From contig CAVSCI010000008.1 in assembly GCA_963726365.1 (NCBI GenBank), forward strand, positions 124,001 through 188,000: DNA of 64,000 nt, given 5' to 3'. Positions 16,988-26,020 of this stretch are shown in pieces. The notes beneath the pieces were generated by a model, which saw only the letters and a program-made list of their open reading frames with translations, was not told where the DNA came from and did not search any database. The position numbers and the translations under genes are program-made. Position 1 is the first letter of the stretch; each line of letters starts with the position of its first letter. The DNA comes from JAABQG01 sp963726365. GTDB lineage: Bacteria > Pseudomonadota > Gammaproteobacteria > Burkholderiales > Burkholderiaceae_C.

Positions 16988-17120
16988 TCTTCCTGCCCGT
17001 AGTCCGCCTGCCACCCGGCTTTTAGCCGGCAGCAGCAGGGATTTCAACCGGCCGCGCTGCGCGCCCGGTGGCATCAGGATTCAAGCCGCGTGCACCGCCC
17101 GGCGCGGAACAATCCTGAAT

Positions 17121-17159
17121 TCGTAGCACTGAATGACCATTTCGTTATGGGGAAGCCAC
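17121..17159 (+). repeat. Dispersed ~39-bp repeat, copy D
   Basis: TCGTAGCACTGAATGACCAT followed by TTCGTTATGGGG. It keeps the TAGC and ATGACCATTTCG parts; the 3' GCTGGGT part is altered. It lies in the 234-bp non-coding gap before the cupredoxin gene. The same gap holds a CCGGCT-TTT-AGCCGG hairpin (17015-17029), possibly a terminator of the preceding gene. Confidence 0.55.
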
Positions 17160-17221
17160 GATTTCTCCAAAGAACAGGTCTTGAGAGCCCGGTCCAATCC
17201 TCTTGCGCCACAGGAAAGCCC

Positions 17222-17713
17222 ATGAAAACCATCAAGCGCCTTGCAGGCCTCGCCCTCCTCGCGACGGCAAGTGCCACCTTTGCCCACGGCACCTCGACAA
17301 CCCATGCCCCGGCCGCGCCATCGCGCGCGGAGCAGACGGAATGGGGCATCGCCGGCAACCCGGGCAAGGTCAAGCGGACCATCGCCCTGCGCATGACCGA
17401 CGCCATGGGCTTCGAACCTGACCGCATCGAGGTACGCGAGGGGGACACTGTTCGCTTACGGGTCGCCAACCGGGGCCGCTTGCTGCACGAAATCGTGCTC
17501 GGCACGCCGCAGGCGCTGGGCGCGCACGCCGAGCTGATGAAAAAGTACCCCAGCATGGAGCATGACGGAGCCCATATGGCGCACGTAGCCGCAGGCCGGC
17601 AGGGCGAGATCGTCTGGACCTTCAACCGGGTAGGCGAGTTTGCCTTTGCCTGCCTGATCCCCGGCCATTTCGATGCCGGCATGGTCGGAAAAATTCTCGT
17701 CACGTCCCGCTGA
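17222..17713 (+). CDS. Periplasmic cupredoxin-domain copper-binding protein
   Basis: A 163-residue protein with a signal peptide (cleavage probably after TASATFA) and a plastocyanin-like domain. Type I copper ligands are visible: His in RLLHEIVLG, then Cys, His and Met in FACLIPGHFDAGMVG. A His/Met-rich middle (HDGAHMAHV) could hold further copper. It should bind copper in the periplasm, similar to CopI-like cupredoxins found with copper-resistance genes. The ATG of MKTIKRLAG has an AGGAAA ribosome-binding site. It precedes cusF and cusCBA on the same strand, so joint copper induction is likely. Confidence 0.88.
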   Translation: MKTIKRLAGLALLATASATFAHGTSTTHAPAAPSRAEQTEWGIAGNPGKVKRTIALRMTDAMGFEPDRIEVREGDTVRLRVANRGRLLHEIVLGTPQALGAHAELMKKYPSMEHDGAHMAHVAAGRQGEIVWTFNRVGEFAFACLIPGHFDAGMVGKILVTSR

Positions 17714-17801
17714 AAGTCATCTTCGTGTCGTCCACGAAGTCCCCGCCTGAAAACCGAACCCTTGAGCGTTGATGCCCACTACTGAACCCAAAGGAACGAT
17801 C

Positions 17802-18146
17802 ATGAAATCCATCACCCTCCCCATTGTTGTCGTGCTGGCCGGCACCGGCACATCCCTGCCTGCCTTCACACAGACGGACCATGGTGCGCATGGAAAGGCG
17901 CCCGCATCGGTGTCCGCCGTCGCGTCACCACTGTCCGATGGCCTTGTGAGAAAAATCGACAAAGCCAACAAGAAAGTGACCTTGTCCCATGGCCCGCTGC
18001 CCAACGGCATGCCTGCGATGACCATGGTTTTTGGCGTGAAAGACGCCGCCTGGCTCGACAGGATGAAGGTAGGACAGACCATCCGCTTCGCCGCTGAGGA
18101 GATCAAGGGCGCGATGGTCGTCGTGCGCTTCGAACCCGCCCAGTGA
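17802..18146 (+). CDS. cusF: CusF-like periplasmic copper chaperone (Trp-less site)
   Basis: A 114-residue secreted protein with a small beta-barrel of the CusF family. The metal-site segment reads VTLSHGPLPNGMPAMTMVF: the His and both Met ligands are present, but the tryptophan that caps Cu(I) in E. coli CusF is replaced by Met (NGMPAMTM). An extra His-rich stretch (TDHGAHGKA) follows the signal peptide. It likely hands Cu(I)/Ag(I) to the CusCBA pump. The ATG has an AAAGGA ribosome-binding site. The downstream CusB carries a second, canonical CusF-like domain. Confidence 0.88.
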   Translation: MKSITLPIVVVLAGTGTSLPAFTQTDHGAHGKAPASVSAVASPLSDGLVRKIDKANKKVTLSHGPLPNGMPAMTMVFGVKDAAWLDRMKVGQTIRFAAEEIKGAMVVVRFEPAQ

Positions 18147-18202
18147 GGTCCATCGTCCGACCCGTCGCTGCGACGGTTAGATCAATTGACAGGAAAAACT
18201 CC

Positions 18203-19477
18203 ATGAACGCATTCCCTGACCCCAGATGCCTGCTGCTCGCGGCCGCTCTCGGCACTTGTGGCTTCGCTGCACAGGCCCAGGAGCCTGCGCCCGGTGCGGA
18301 TGTGCAAAGCCTGCTGGTCATCGCCCGGGAGCGCAATCCCGAGTACGCCAGCATGCGCTCCGAGGCGCAGGCCGCGGGCGAGCGCGTCACGCCGGCTGGC
18401 GCGTTTCCCGACCCCCGCTTCCGCGTCGAACTGATGGACATCACCAGGGGTGGCGAGCAGAACCCGAACCTGTGGCCCGGCAACGTCGGCGGCACAAAGT
18501 ACACGCTGACCCAGGAGCTGCCCTGGTTTGGCAAGCGGGACCTGAAGCGGGATATCGCCACCTACGATGCGCAAGGCGTTCAAGGCAAGGCACAGGGCAC
18601 CTGGGCTGAATTGGCCGCCAAGATCAAGGTCGCCCAGGCCCAGCGCCTGTACCTGCACGGCAACCGCAAACTGACGCAGGAAATCCTGGACCTGATGTCG
18701 CGCCTGGAGAAAATTGCCCAGGTGCGCTACGCCGGCGGGCTGGCAGCGCAGCAGGACGTGATCCGGGCGCAGGTCGAGCAGACCAACATGCGCAGTGAAC
18801 TGGTCACACAGGACGCCGAAGCGCGCCAGGTGAACGCGCGCCTGAATGCCTTGCTGGCGCGCCCGGCGTCGGCGCCCCTGGCCGAGCCGACGCTGGAACG
18901 CCCCTGGCCCGCCCCGGCACAGCTCGACTTCGCCACGCTGGAAGAGCGCGTGCGCAGCCGCAATCCGCAACTGTTCGCTGAAGAGGCTCGCGTCAAGTCG
19001 GCCGAGAAAGGTCGCGAACTGGCCTACAAAAACCGCATTCCCGACTTCATGGTCGGCATCCAGCCCACGCAGTACCAGACCTCCTTCAAGGAGTGGACGC
19101 TGATGCTCGAGGTGAACATTCCGCTGCAGCAGGACACAAGGCGCGCGCAGGAACGCGAGTCCGAGGCCATGCTGGCGGCAGCGCGCTCGCGCAGGGAGGC
19201 CGTGGCCAATCAGGTGCTGTCCGATCTTTCCGAGAATCTGGCGGGCATCGAGGCCGCGCGACACATTGAAACACTGGCGACGGCAAGCCTGCTGCCCCAG
19301 GCTGAGCTGACTTTCAATTCCGCCCTGGCGAGCTACGAAAACACCAAGGTGGATTTCGCCACGCTGCTCGAAGCGCAGCGGGCCATCCGCCAGGCCCGGC
19401 AGAACCAGATCAAGGCCCGGTTCGAGGGGCAGGTCCGGCTGGCTGAGATCGAAAAATTAATCGGAGAAGAGCTATGA
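18203..19477 (+). CDS. cusC: CusC-like outer-membrane efflux protein (TolC family)
   Basis: A 424-residue outer-membrane channel subunit. A signal peptide ends near AAQAQEPAPG, and two long coiled-coil repeats follow (residues about 50-210 and 250-420), as in TolC-family proteins. The segment GTKYTLTQELPWFGKRDLKR is typical of heavy-metal efflux CusC/CzcC-like members. No lipobox Cys is seen at the signal cleavage site. The ATG giving MNAFPDPRC is chosen for its AGGAAAA ribosome-binding site; the frame is open 60 bases further up. The stop overlaps the cusB start by four bases (ATGA), so the genes are translationally coupled. Confidence 0.9.
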   Translation: MNAFPDPRCLLLAAALGTCGFAAQAQEPAPGADVQSLLVIARERNPEYASMRSEAQAAGERVTPAGAFPDPRFRVELMDITRGGEQNPNLWPGNVGGTKYTLTQELPWFGKRDLKRDIATYDAQGVQGKAQGTWAELAAKIKVAQAQRLYLHGNRKLTQEILDLMSRLEKIAQVRYAGGLAAQQDVIRAQVEQTNMRSELVTQDAEARQVNARLNALLARPASAPLAEPTLERPWPAPAQLDFATLEERVRSRNPQLFAEEARVKSAEKGRELAYKNRIPDFMVGIQPTQYQTSFKEWTLMLEVNIPLQQDTRRAQERESEAMLAAARSRREAVANQVLSDLSENLAGIEAARHIETLATASLLPQAELTFNSALASYENTKVDFATLLEAQRAIRQARQNQIKARFEGQVRLAEIEKLIGEEL

Positions 19478-21117
19478 ATCACACCACCAGACTGGCGATG
19501 GGCATCGTTGCCGTGGGCCTGCTCGCCGCAGGTGGCGGCTACTGGCTAGGCAACAAGGGGGCCACTCCGACGAGCTCTGGCACGACAGCGGCCGAGGCCA
19601 GGGCCACCACTGCGGTCGGAGATGTCGGGCAAAAGGAAAAGAAGCTGCTCTACTACCGCAACCCGATGGGCTTGCCTGACACTTCGCCCACCCCGAAGAA
19701 AGACCCGATGGGCATGGATTACATCGCGGTCTATGCGGGCGGCGATGAGAGCGAGCCGGCCGCGGCCGGCCAGATCCGGATCAGCACCGAGAAGGTCCAG
19801 AAACTCGGCGTGCGCACCGAGGCGGCCCGGTCCCGCACCCTGGACCGGACCGTGCGCGCCGCCGGCCGGGTCGAGCCCGACGAACGCCGCGTCTATGCCA
19901 TCGCGCCGAAGTTCGAGGGTTATGTAGAGCGCCTGCTGGTCAATGTCACGGGGCAGCCGGTGAGCAAGGGCCAGCCCCTGTTCGAGGTCTACAGTCCGGA
20001 ACTGGTCTCGGCGCAGCGGGAGTACGCCATTGCCATGCAGGGCGTCGCCTCGCTGAGGGACGCCGGCGGGACGGCCCAGGCCGGCATGCAGCAGCTCGCC
20101 GAGTCGAGCCTGCAACGCCTGCGCAGCTGGGATGTCTCCGATGAGCAGATCAAGGCGCTGGCCAGCTCCGGCGAGGTAAAGCGCACCCTGACCTTCCGCT
20201 CCACGGCCTCGGGAATCGTGACCGAGAAAAAGGCGCTCCAAGGCATGCGCTTCATGCCCGGCGAGGCGCTCTACCAGGTGGCGGATCTGTCTTCAGTCTG
20301 GGTGATCGCCGACGTCTTCGAGCAGGACATCGGGCTGATCAAGCCCGGCGTCACAGCCAGGATCAAGATCAACGCCTACCCCGAAAAAATCTTCGAAGGC
20401 AAGGTGACCTATGTCTATCCGACGCTGAAGGCGGAAACGCGCACCGTGCCGGTTCGCGTGGAGCTGGCCAACCCCGGCATGCTGCTCAAGCCGGCCATGT
20501 TCGCGCAGGTGGAGGTGGCGGTCCCGTCCAAAGGCTCGGTGGTCACCGTGCCGGTGTCGGCCGTCATCGACAGCGGCACGCGCCAGATCGTGCTGGTCCA
20601 GAAGGGCGAAGGGCGCTTTGAGCCGCGCGAGGTCAGGCTGGGCGCCCGCAGCGACACCGACGTGGAAGTTCTGCAGGGCGTGAAGGAAGGCGAGCAGGTG
20701 GTGGTGGCCGCCAACTTCCTGATCGATGCCGAGAGCAATCTCAAGGCAGCGATCGGCGGCTTCAGCAGCGCCCCACCGGCGGCACCCACCAAGGCTGAAA
20801 TGGTTTCGGGGACGGGAGCCGCGGCAAAAGGCGCCGGCCACCAAGCCGAAGGCACCGTCGACGGCGTGGATCCCGGGACTGGCGCCATCACCCTCAGTCA
20901 CGGCCCGGTCGCAAGCCTGAAGTGGCCGGCCATGACCATGGAATTCAAGGCCGCCAATCCCTCCTTGCTGCCAGCGCTCAAACCGGGCGCGAAGGTTTCC
21001 TTCGAGTTCATTGAACGCCAGCCCGGGGAATGGGTCATCACCAGCCTCAAGCCGGTGACTGCCAGCGCGTCAGCGGGCACGCCAGCGCCAGCCTCGAAAC
21101 CGCACACCGGTCATTGA
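19474..21117 (+). CDS. cusB: CusB-like periplasmic adaptor with N-terminal metal-binding domain and C-terminal CusF domain
   Basis: A 547-residue membrane-fusion protein linking the RND pump to the outer-membrane channel. After the N-terminal anchor comes a heavy-metal-binding domain (LYYRNPMGLPDTSPTPKKDP, about residues 60-85), then the barrel-sandwich and hairpin regions (about 110-430). A CusF-like domain is fused at the C-terminus (about 455-530) with the canonical ligand set His, Trp and two Met in LSHGPVASLKWPAMTMEF. The fused chaperone would deliver Cu(I) directly to the pump. cusA begins 12 bases downstream. Confidence 0.92.
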   Translation: MNHTTRLAMGIVAVGLLAAGGGYWLGNKGATPTSSGTTAAEARATTAVGDVGQKEKKLLYYRNPMGLPDTSPTPKKDPMGMDYIAVYAGGDESEPAAAGQIRISTEKVQKLGVRTEAARSRTLDRTVRAAGRVEPDERRVYAIAPKFEGYVERLLVNVTGQPVSKGQPLFEVYSPELVSAQREYAIAMQGVASLRDAGGTAQAGMQQLAESSLQRLRSWDVSDEQIKALASSGEVKRTLTFRSTASGIVTEKKALQGMRFMPGEALYQVADLSSVWVIADVFEQDIGLIKPGVTARIKINAYPEKIFEGKVTYVYPTLKAETRTVPVRVELANPGMLLKPAMFAQVEVAVPSKGSVVTVPVSAVIDSGTRQIVLVQKGEGRFEPREVRLGARSDTDVEVLQGVKEGEQVVVAANFLIDAESNLKAAIGGFSSAPPAAPTKAEMVSGTGAAAKGAGHQAEGTVDGVDPGTGAITLSHGPVASLKWPAMTMEFKAANPSLLPALKPGAKVSFEFIERQPGEWVITSLKPVTASASAGTPAPASKPHTGH

Positions 21118-21129
21118 CCCGCAGACACC

Positions 21130-24100
21130 ATGCTTTCCAACATCATCGACTGGTCGGGCAGGAACCGTTTTCTGGTCCTGCTCGCCACCGCGTTCATCGT
21201 TGTGTGGGGCATCTTCGCGGTGCTGCGAACGCCCATCGACGCCCTGCCCGACCTCTCCGACGTGCAGGTCATCGTCTACACCGAATACCCGGGCCAGGCC
21301 CCGCAGGTCGTGGAGGACCAGGTCACCTACCCGCTGACCACCGCCATGCTGTCGGTGCCGAAGTCGAAGGTGGTGCGCGGCTTTTCCTTCTTCGGCGCCT
21401 CCTTCGTCTACATCATCTTCGAGGACGGCACCGACATCTACTGGGCCCGCTCGCGCGTGCTGGAGTACCTGAACTTCGCAGCGGGACGCATGCCCAAAGG
21501 GATCACGCCGCAGATCGGCCCGGACGCCACGGGCGTGGGCTGGGTCTACCAGTACGCGCTGCTGGCCAAGGACAAGACGCTGGCCGAGCTACGCTCGATC
21601 CAGGACTGGTATGTGCGCTACCAGCTCACCAAGGCGCACGGCGTGGCCGAAGTGGCCTCGGTCGGCGGCTTCGTGCAGACCTATCAGGTCACGGTCGACC
21701 CGGTCAAGCTGCGCGCCTACGGCATTCCCTTGATGAAAGTGGCCCAGGTCATCCGCGACTCGAACCGCGACGTGGGCGGCCGCGCGGTGGAGATGGCCGA
21801 GACCGAGTACATGGTGCGCGGCAAGGGCTACCTGCGCGGCAAGGCCGACATCGAGATGCTGGTGGTCAAGAGCGACAAGGGCACGCCGGTGCTGATCCGC
21901 GACATCGCGCGGGTGGAACTGACGCCGGACGAACGCCGCGGCCTGACCGAACTCAATGGCGAAGGTGAAGTGGTGTCCGGCATCGCCATGGCCCGCTATG
22001 GCCAGAACGCCCTCGAAGTGATCGCCAACCTGAAGGAAAAGATCGCCGAGATCGGCCCCGGCCTGCCGCCCGGGGTGAACGTGCAGACCGTCTACGACCG
22101 TTCCGAGCTGATCAATCGCGCCATCGACACCCTCAAGCGCACCCTGCTGGAGGAGTCGCTGATCGTCGCGCTGGTCTGCGTCGTCTTCCTGATGCACGTG
22201 CGCAGTGCACTGGTGGCCATCCTGATGCTGCCCGTGGGCATCCTGATGGCGTTCATCGCCATGCGGCTGCTGGGCATGAGCTCCAACCTGATGAGCCTGG
22301 GCGGAATTGCGATTGCCATCGGCGCGATGATCGACGCGGCCATCGTGATGATCGAGAACGCGCACAAGCATCTGGAGCGACTGGATAACACGGAGGCGGC
22401 AGCTGAACGGGGGTCGGACCCCGATTCGGACACAGACCTTCAAGCGGGTAAACAAGTCATCCCCGAATTGGGCTCTGACCCCCATTCTGCGGACCAAACC
22501 GAAGCAGCCAGCTCAAAACCAGCAGCAAGCCTCCAGGCCCGCGCAAAAGCCATCCTGGAAGCCTGCAAGGAGGTCGGCCCGGCGCTGTTCTTCTCGCTGC
22601 TGATCATCACCGTGTCGTTCCTGCCGGTATTCGCGCTCGAAGGCCAGGAGGGCCGGTTGTTCTCGCCCCTGGCGTTTACCAAGACCTTCGCCATGGCCGG
22701 CGCCGCCCTGCTGTCGATCACCCTGGTGCCGGTGCTGATGCTGCTGTTCATCCGCGGCAAGATCATGCCCGAGGCGAAGAACCCGGTGAACCGCTTCCTG
22801 ATCTGGATCTATCGACCGATCATCACGGGTGTCATGCGCTGGAAGAAGCTGACCATCCTCGCCGCACTGGTGGTGCTGGGCGTCTCGTACTACCCCGCCT
22901 CCCGGCTCGGCTCGGAGTTCATGCCCACGCTCAACGAAGGCTCCCTGCTCTACATGCCGGCATCGCTGCCCGGCATGTCGATCACCAAGGCCGCCGAACT
23001 GCTGCAGACGCAGGACAAGATCATCAAGAGCTTCCCGGAAGTGACGTCGGTCTTCGGCAAGGCCGGGCGCGCCAACACGGCCACCGATCCGGCGCCGACC
23101 GAGATGTTCGAGACCGTCATCAACCTCAAACCCGAATCCGAATGGCGCTCCGGCATGACCATCGACAAGCTGATCTGCCGAGATGGACAAGGCGCTGCAG
23201 TTCCCCGGCGTGGCGAACTCCTGGACCATGCCGATCAAGGCGCGCATCGACATGCTGTCCACCGGCATCCGCACACCGATCGGCATCAAGGTCTTCGGCA
23301 AGGACCTCGACGAGATGGAAAAGCTCGCGCGGCAGATCGAGACCGTCGTCAAGGCCGTTCCCGGCACCACCAGCGCGTTTGCCGAGCGCATCACGGGCGG
23401 CTTCTACCTGAACATCGAACCCGATCGCGAGCAGCTGGCGCGCTACGGCCTGGCGGTCGGCGATCTGCTCGACGTGGTCGGCATCGCGCTGGGCGGCGAG
23501 ATGGTCACCACCACGGTCGAGGGCCGGGAGCGCTATGGCGTGACGGTGCGTTACCCGCGCGAGCTGCGCGGCGACCCGCAGCAGATCGCCCGCGAGGTGC
23601 TGATTCCCACGATGGACGGCGCCATGATTCCGCTGGGCCAGCTGGCCAAGGTCGTCGTCGCCAAGGGCGCGCCCGGCATCCGCACCGAGAACGCGCTGCT
23701 GTCGGCGTACATCTATGTCGACATCCGCGACCGCGACATCGGCGGCTACGTGGCGGAGGCGAAGAAGGCGGTGGCCGAACAGGTCAAGTTCCCGCCCGGC
23801 TACTACGTCACGTGGAGTGGGCAGTTCGAGTACATGGAGCGCGCCATCGACAAAATGAAGATCGTGATCCCGCTGACCCTGCTGATCATTTTCTTGCTCC
23901 TTTACCTCAACTTCCGTCGCATCACCGAGACGCTGATCGTGATGCTGTCGGTGCCCTTCGCGCTGGTCGGCGGCATCTGGCTGATGTGGTTGCTCGACTA
24001 CAACCTGTCGGTGGCCGTGGCGGTTGGCTTCATCGCGCTGGCAGGCGTGGCGGCGGAGACCGGCGTGATCATGCTGATCTACCTGGACCATGCCTGGGTG

Positions 24101-24406
24101 GCGGTAAAGCTCAAGTGCCGAAATGCCGGGCGCGAGCCCGGGGTGGCGGACCTCTACGAGGCGGTGATGGAGGGCGCGGTCGAACGCGTGCGGCCGAAGA
24201 TGATGACGGTGGTGGCCATCATGGCGGGCCTGCTGCCGATCCTTTGGGGCACAGGCACTGGCTCCGAGGTCATGAGCCGCATCGCCGCACCCATGGTCGG
24301 CGGCATGATTTCATCGACCGTGCTGACGCTGGCGGTGATTCCAGCCCTGTACGCACTGGTCAAGCAGTGGCGGCTCAGGAAAGGCATGGAAGGCCCGGAC
24401 GTATGA
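21130..24406 (+). CDS. cusA: CusA-like copper/silver efflux RND pump (one frameshift; REP insertion in a loop)
   Basis: About 1091 residues of the heavy-metal RND (CusA/CzcA) family, an inner-membrane proton antiporter. The N-terminus (IIDWSGRNRFLVLLAT), GAMIDAAIVMIENAHKHLER and the late helices match CusA. The frame breaks at 23176, between MTIDKLI and AEMDKALQF; removing the extra T restores it. Between NAHKHLERL and ARAKAILEACKEVGPALF there is an unusually long polar insert of roughly 50 residues, which coincides with an inverted pair of REP-like sequences (22409-22483). The insert lies in the cytoplasmic loop before TM5 by comparison with CusA, where extra length could be tolerated. Operon partner of cusFCB; no cusRS regulators are nearby. 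Confidence 0.9.
22409..22483. repeat. Inverted pair of REP-like palindromes within cusA
   Basis: Left arm 22409-22429 and right arm 22463-22483 are reverse complements with 3 mismatches in 21 bases (GGGGGTCRGASCCCRATTCGG). Each arm also has its own GGGGTC-x-GACCCC-like hairpin. The two-arm layout resembles REPIN-type elements moved by REP-associated tyrosine transposases, but no such transposase is in the window. The element is read through in frame by cusA. Confidence 0.75.
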
Positions 24407-24425
24407 AGGCAACATAATTGACGCC

Positions 24426-25436
24426 ATGAACGAACCCAGCGCTGCAAAAGGAACCGGCTCGATCACCAACGTCGCTGGCATCGAGGTCGGCCATTTCACC
24501 GACCCCCGCCGACCCACCGGCTGCACCGTCGTGCTGGTGCGCGGCGGCGCGGTGGCCGGCGTCGATGTGCGCGGCGCGGCCCCGGGCACGCGCGAGACCG
24601 ACCTGCTCGACCCCTGCAATGTGGTCAACACGGTGCATGCGATCTTGCTGGCCGGCGGCAGCGCCTGGGGTCTGGACGCGGCCGGCGGCGTGATGCGCTG
24701 GCTGGAATCGCAGGGCATCGGGCTGGATGTCGGGTCGCGCCCTGGTCCCGATTGTTCCCGCTGCGGTGCTGTTCGACCTGCTGGTCGGCGACGCGCACAT
24801 CCGGCCCGATGCCGACGCGGGCTACAAGGCCTGCGAGGCGGCCTCGCGCGCGCATCCCGACAGAAGGCAGTGTGGGCGCGGGCACCGGCGCCGCCGTGGG
24901 CAAGATGTTCGGCATGCCCTACGCGATGAAAGGCGGCATCGGCACCGCCTCGGTCACGCTGGACGGTGTGACGGTCGGCGCGCTGATCGCCTGCAATGCG
25001 CTGGGCGATATCGTGGACCCGGATACCGGCGCGCTGATCGCCGGCGCCCGAACGGCCGATGGCAGGGGCTTGCGCGACACCCGCGGTTCGTTGCTGCGCG
25101 GCGAACCGCCCCTGCCGATCCTGGCCGGCACCAACACCACCATCGGCGTGATCGCCACCGACGCGCCCCTGACCAAGGCGCAGGCCAAGCGGCTGGCGCT
25201 GATGGGCCACGACGGTCTGGCACGCTGCATCAACCCGGCCCACACACTGTCCGACGGCGACACCTTGTTCGCCATGGGCACCGGCTTGGCCGGCAAATCG
25301 CCCGGAATGATCGTTCTGGGTGTCATGGCGGCCGAGGCCGTGGCACGCGCGACCGTGCGCGCGGTGCGCAGCGCGCAGGGGCATGACCGTGGGCGACCTG
25401 GTCCTGCCGGGTGCCGCGGACTTTCCGCCGCGCTGA
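24426..25436 (+). CDS. P1 family peptidase (DmpA/L-aminopeptidase-D-esterase type; three frameshifts)
   Basis: About 335 residues once three single-base insertions are removed (near 24735, 24863 and 25380, all in G or C runs). The restored protein carries ITNVAGIEVGHFTD, the NVVNTVHAILLAGGSAWGLDAAGGV loop, an EGSVGAGTGAAVGK segment and a NTTIGVIATDAPLTKAQAKRLA segment, all typical of P1 peptidases, which self-cleave before a nucleophilic residue and act on N-terminal D- or L-amino acids or beta-peptides. The autoprocessing site is expected at the NTTIGV segment, where Gly-Asn or a similar bond precedes Thr. There is no signal peptide. Its start lies 20 bases after cusA, but it is not a copper gene. 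Confidence 0.82.
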
Positions 25437-25539
25437 TTTGGACGCCGGGTCCATCTGCCGTTGATGGGCAAACGCCGCATTGGGCGATTGACCCAAGGTG
25501 AGGCATGCGCGCCGGCCACTGCAACCTGGAAACAGTCCC

Positions 25540-25567
25540 TTGATTTGGCGTTTCGCACAGGCATAAT
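25540..25567 (+). promoter_or_regulatory. Predicted sigma-70 promoter for the lipoprotein gene
   Basis: TTGATT (25540-25545) and CATAAT (25562-25567) are separated by 16 bases and lie about 57 bases before the lipoprotein start codon. Spacing and sequence fit sigma-70; no other element was seen in this 187-bp gap. Confidence 0.5.
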
Positions 25568-25623
25568 TTCAGCGCGCCGGTGGTCCAGGATCCATCGCCC
25601 AGCCTAACAACCAAGGAATCACC

Positions 25624-25992
25624 ATGCCTCAGAACATTCGTCGTCCGAAGTCCTTCCCGGCCAAGGCGCCCGGCGCCACACGCCGTTTGTGCCGGCTGGG
25701 CGCCGCCCTGCTGCTGCCGATCGTCTTGTCGGCCTGCGCGCCGGACGCCTGGAAAGCCAACCCGAATTTCAGCGCGTTCGTGAATCAGGTGGACCGTGTC
25801 TGCGGCAAGCTGAACATCGGTGAACCGACGGTGAGTGAATTGCTGAACAGCAGCGCCGTTTTTCTCGACACGACCTCGCGTTGGGACCTGGGAAAGATCT
25901 CAACCGCTGACTACATCGAGAGTGTCATGGCGAACGGTGGAGGACGCGAATCGGCCGGGCTCAAGTGCATCCTGGCACAAAAGGCCCAGTAA
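25624..25992 (+). CDS. Small putative lipoprotein of unknown function
   Basis: A 122-residue protein with a long basic N-region, a hydrophobic core (LGAALLLPIVLSAC) and a lipobox LSAC, so it should be lipid-anchored after cleavage before Cys. The mature part has two further cysteines (DRVCGKL and LKCILAQ) that could form a disulfide. No known domain is recognised. The ATG has an AAGGAA ribosome-binding site and a plausible promoter upstream. It converges with the DUF1631 gene, 28 bases away. Confidence 0.75.
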   Translation: MPQNIRRPKSFPAKAPGATRRLCRLGAALLLPIVLSACAPDAWKANPNFSAFVNQVDRVCGKLNIGEPTVSELLNSSAVFLDTTSRWDLGKISTADYIESVMANGGGRESAGLKCILAQKAQ

Positions 25993-26020
25993 GCCTTCAG
26001 GCGATGCCGGCGGGCATCCG

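Noticed and set aside
24727..25386. Separate small ORFs in the P1 peptidase region
   Set aside because: They are pieces of one peptidase gene broken by three single-base insertions.
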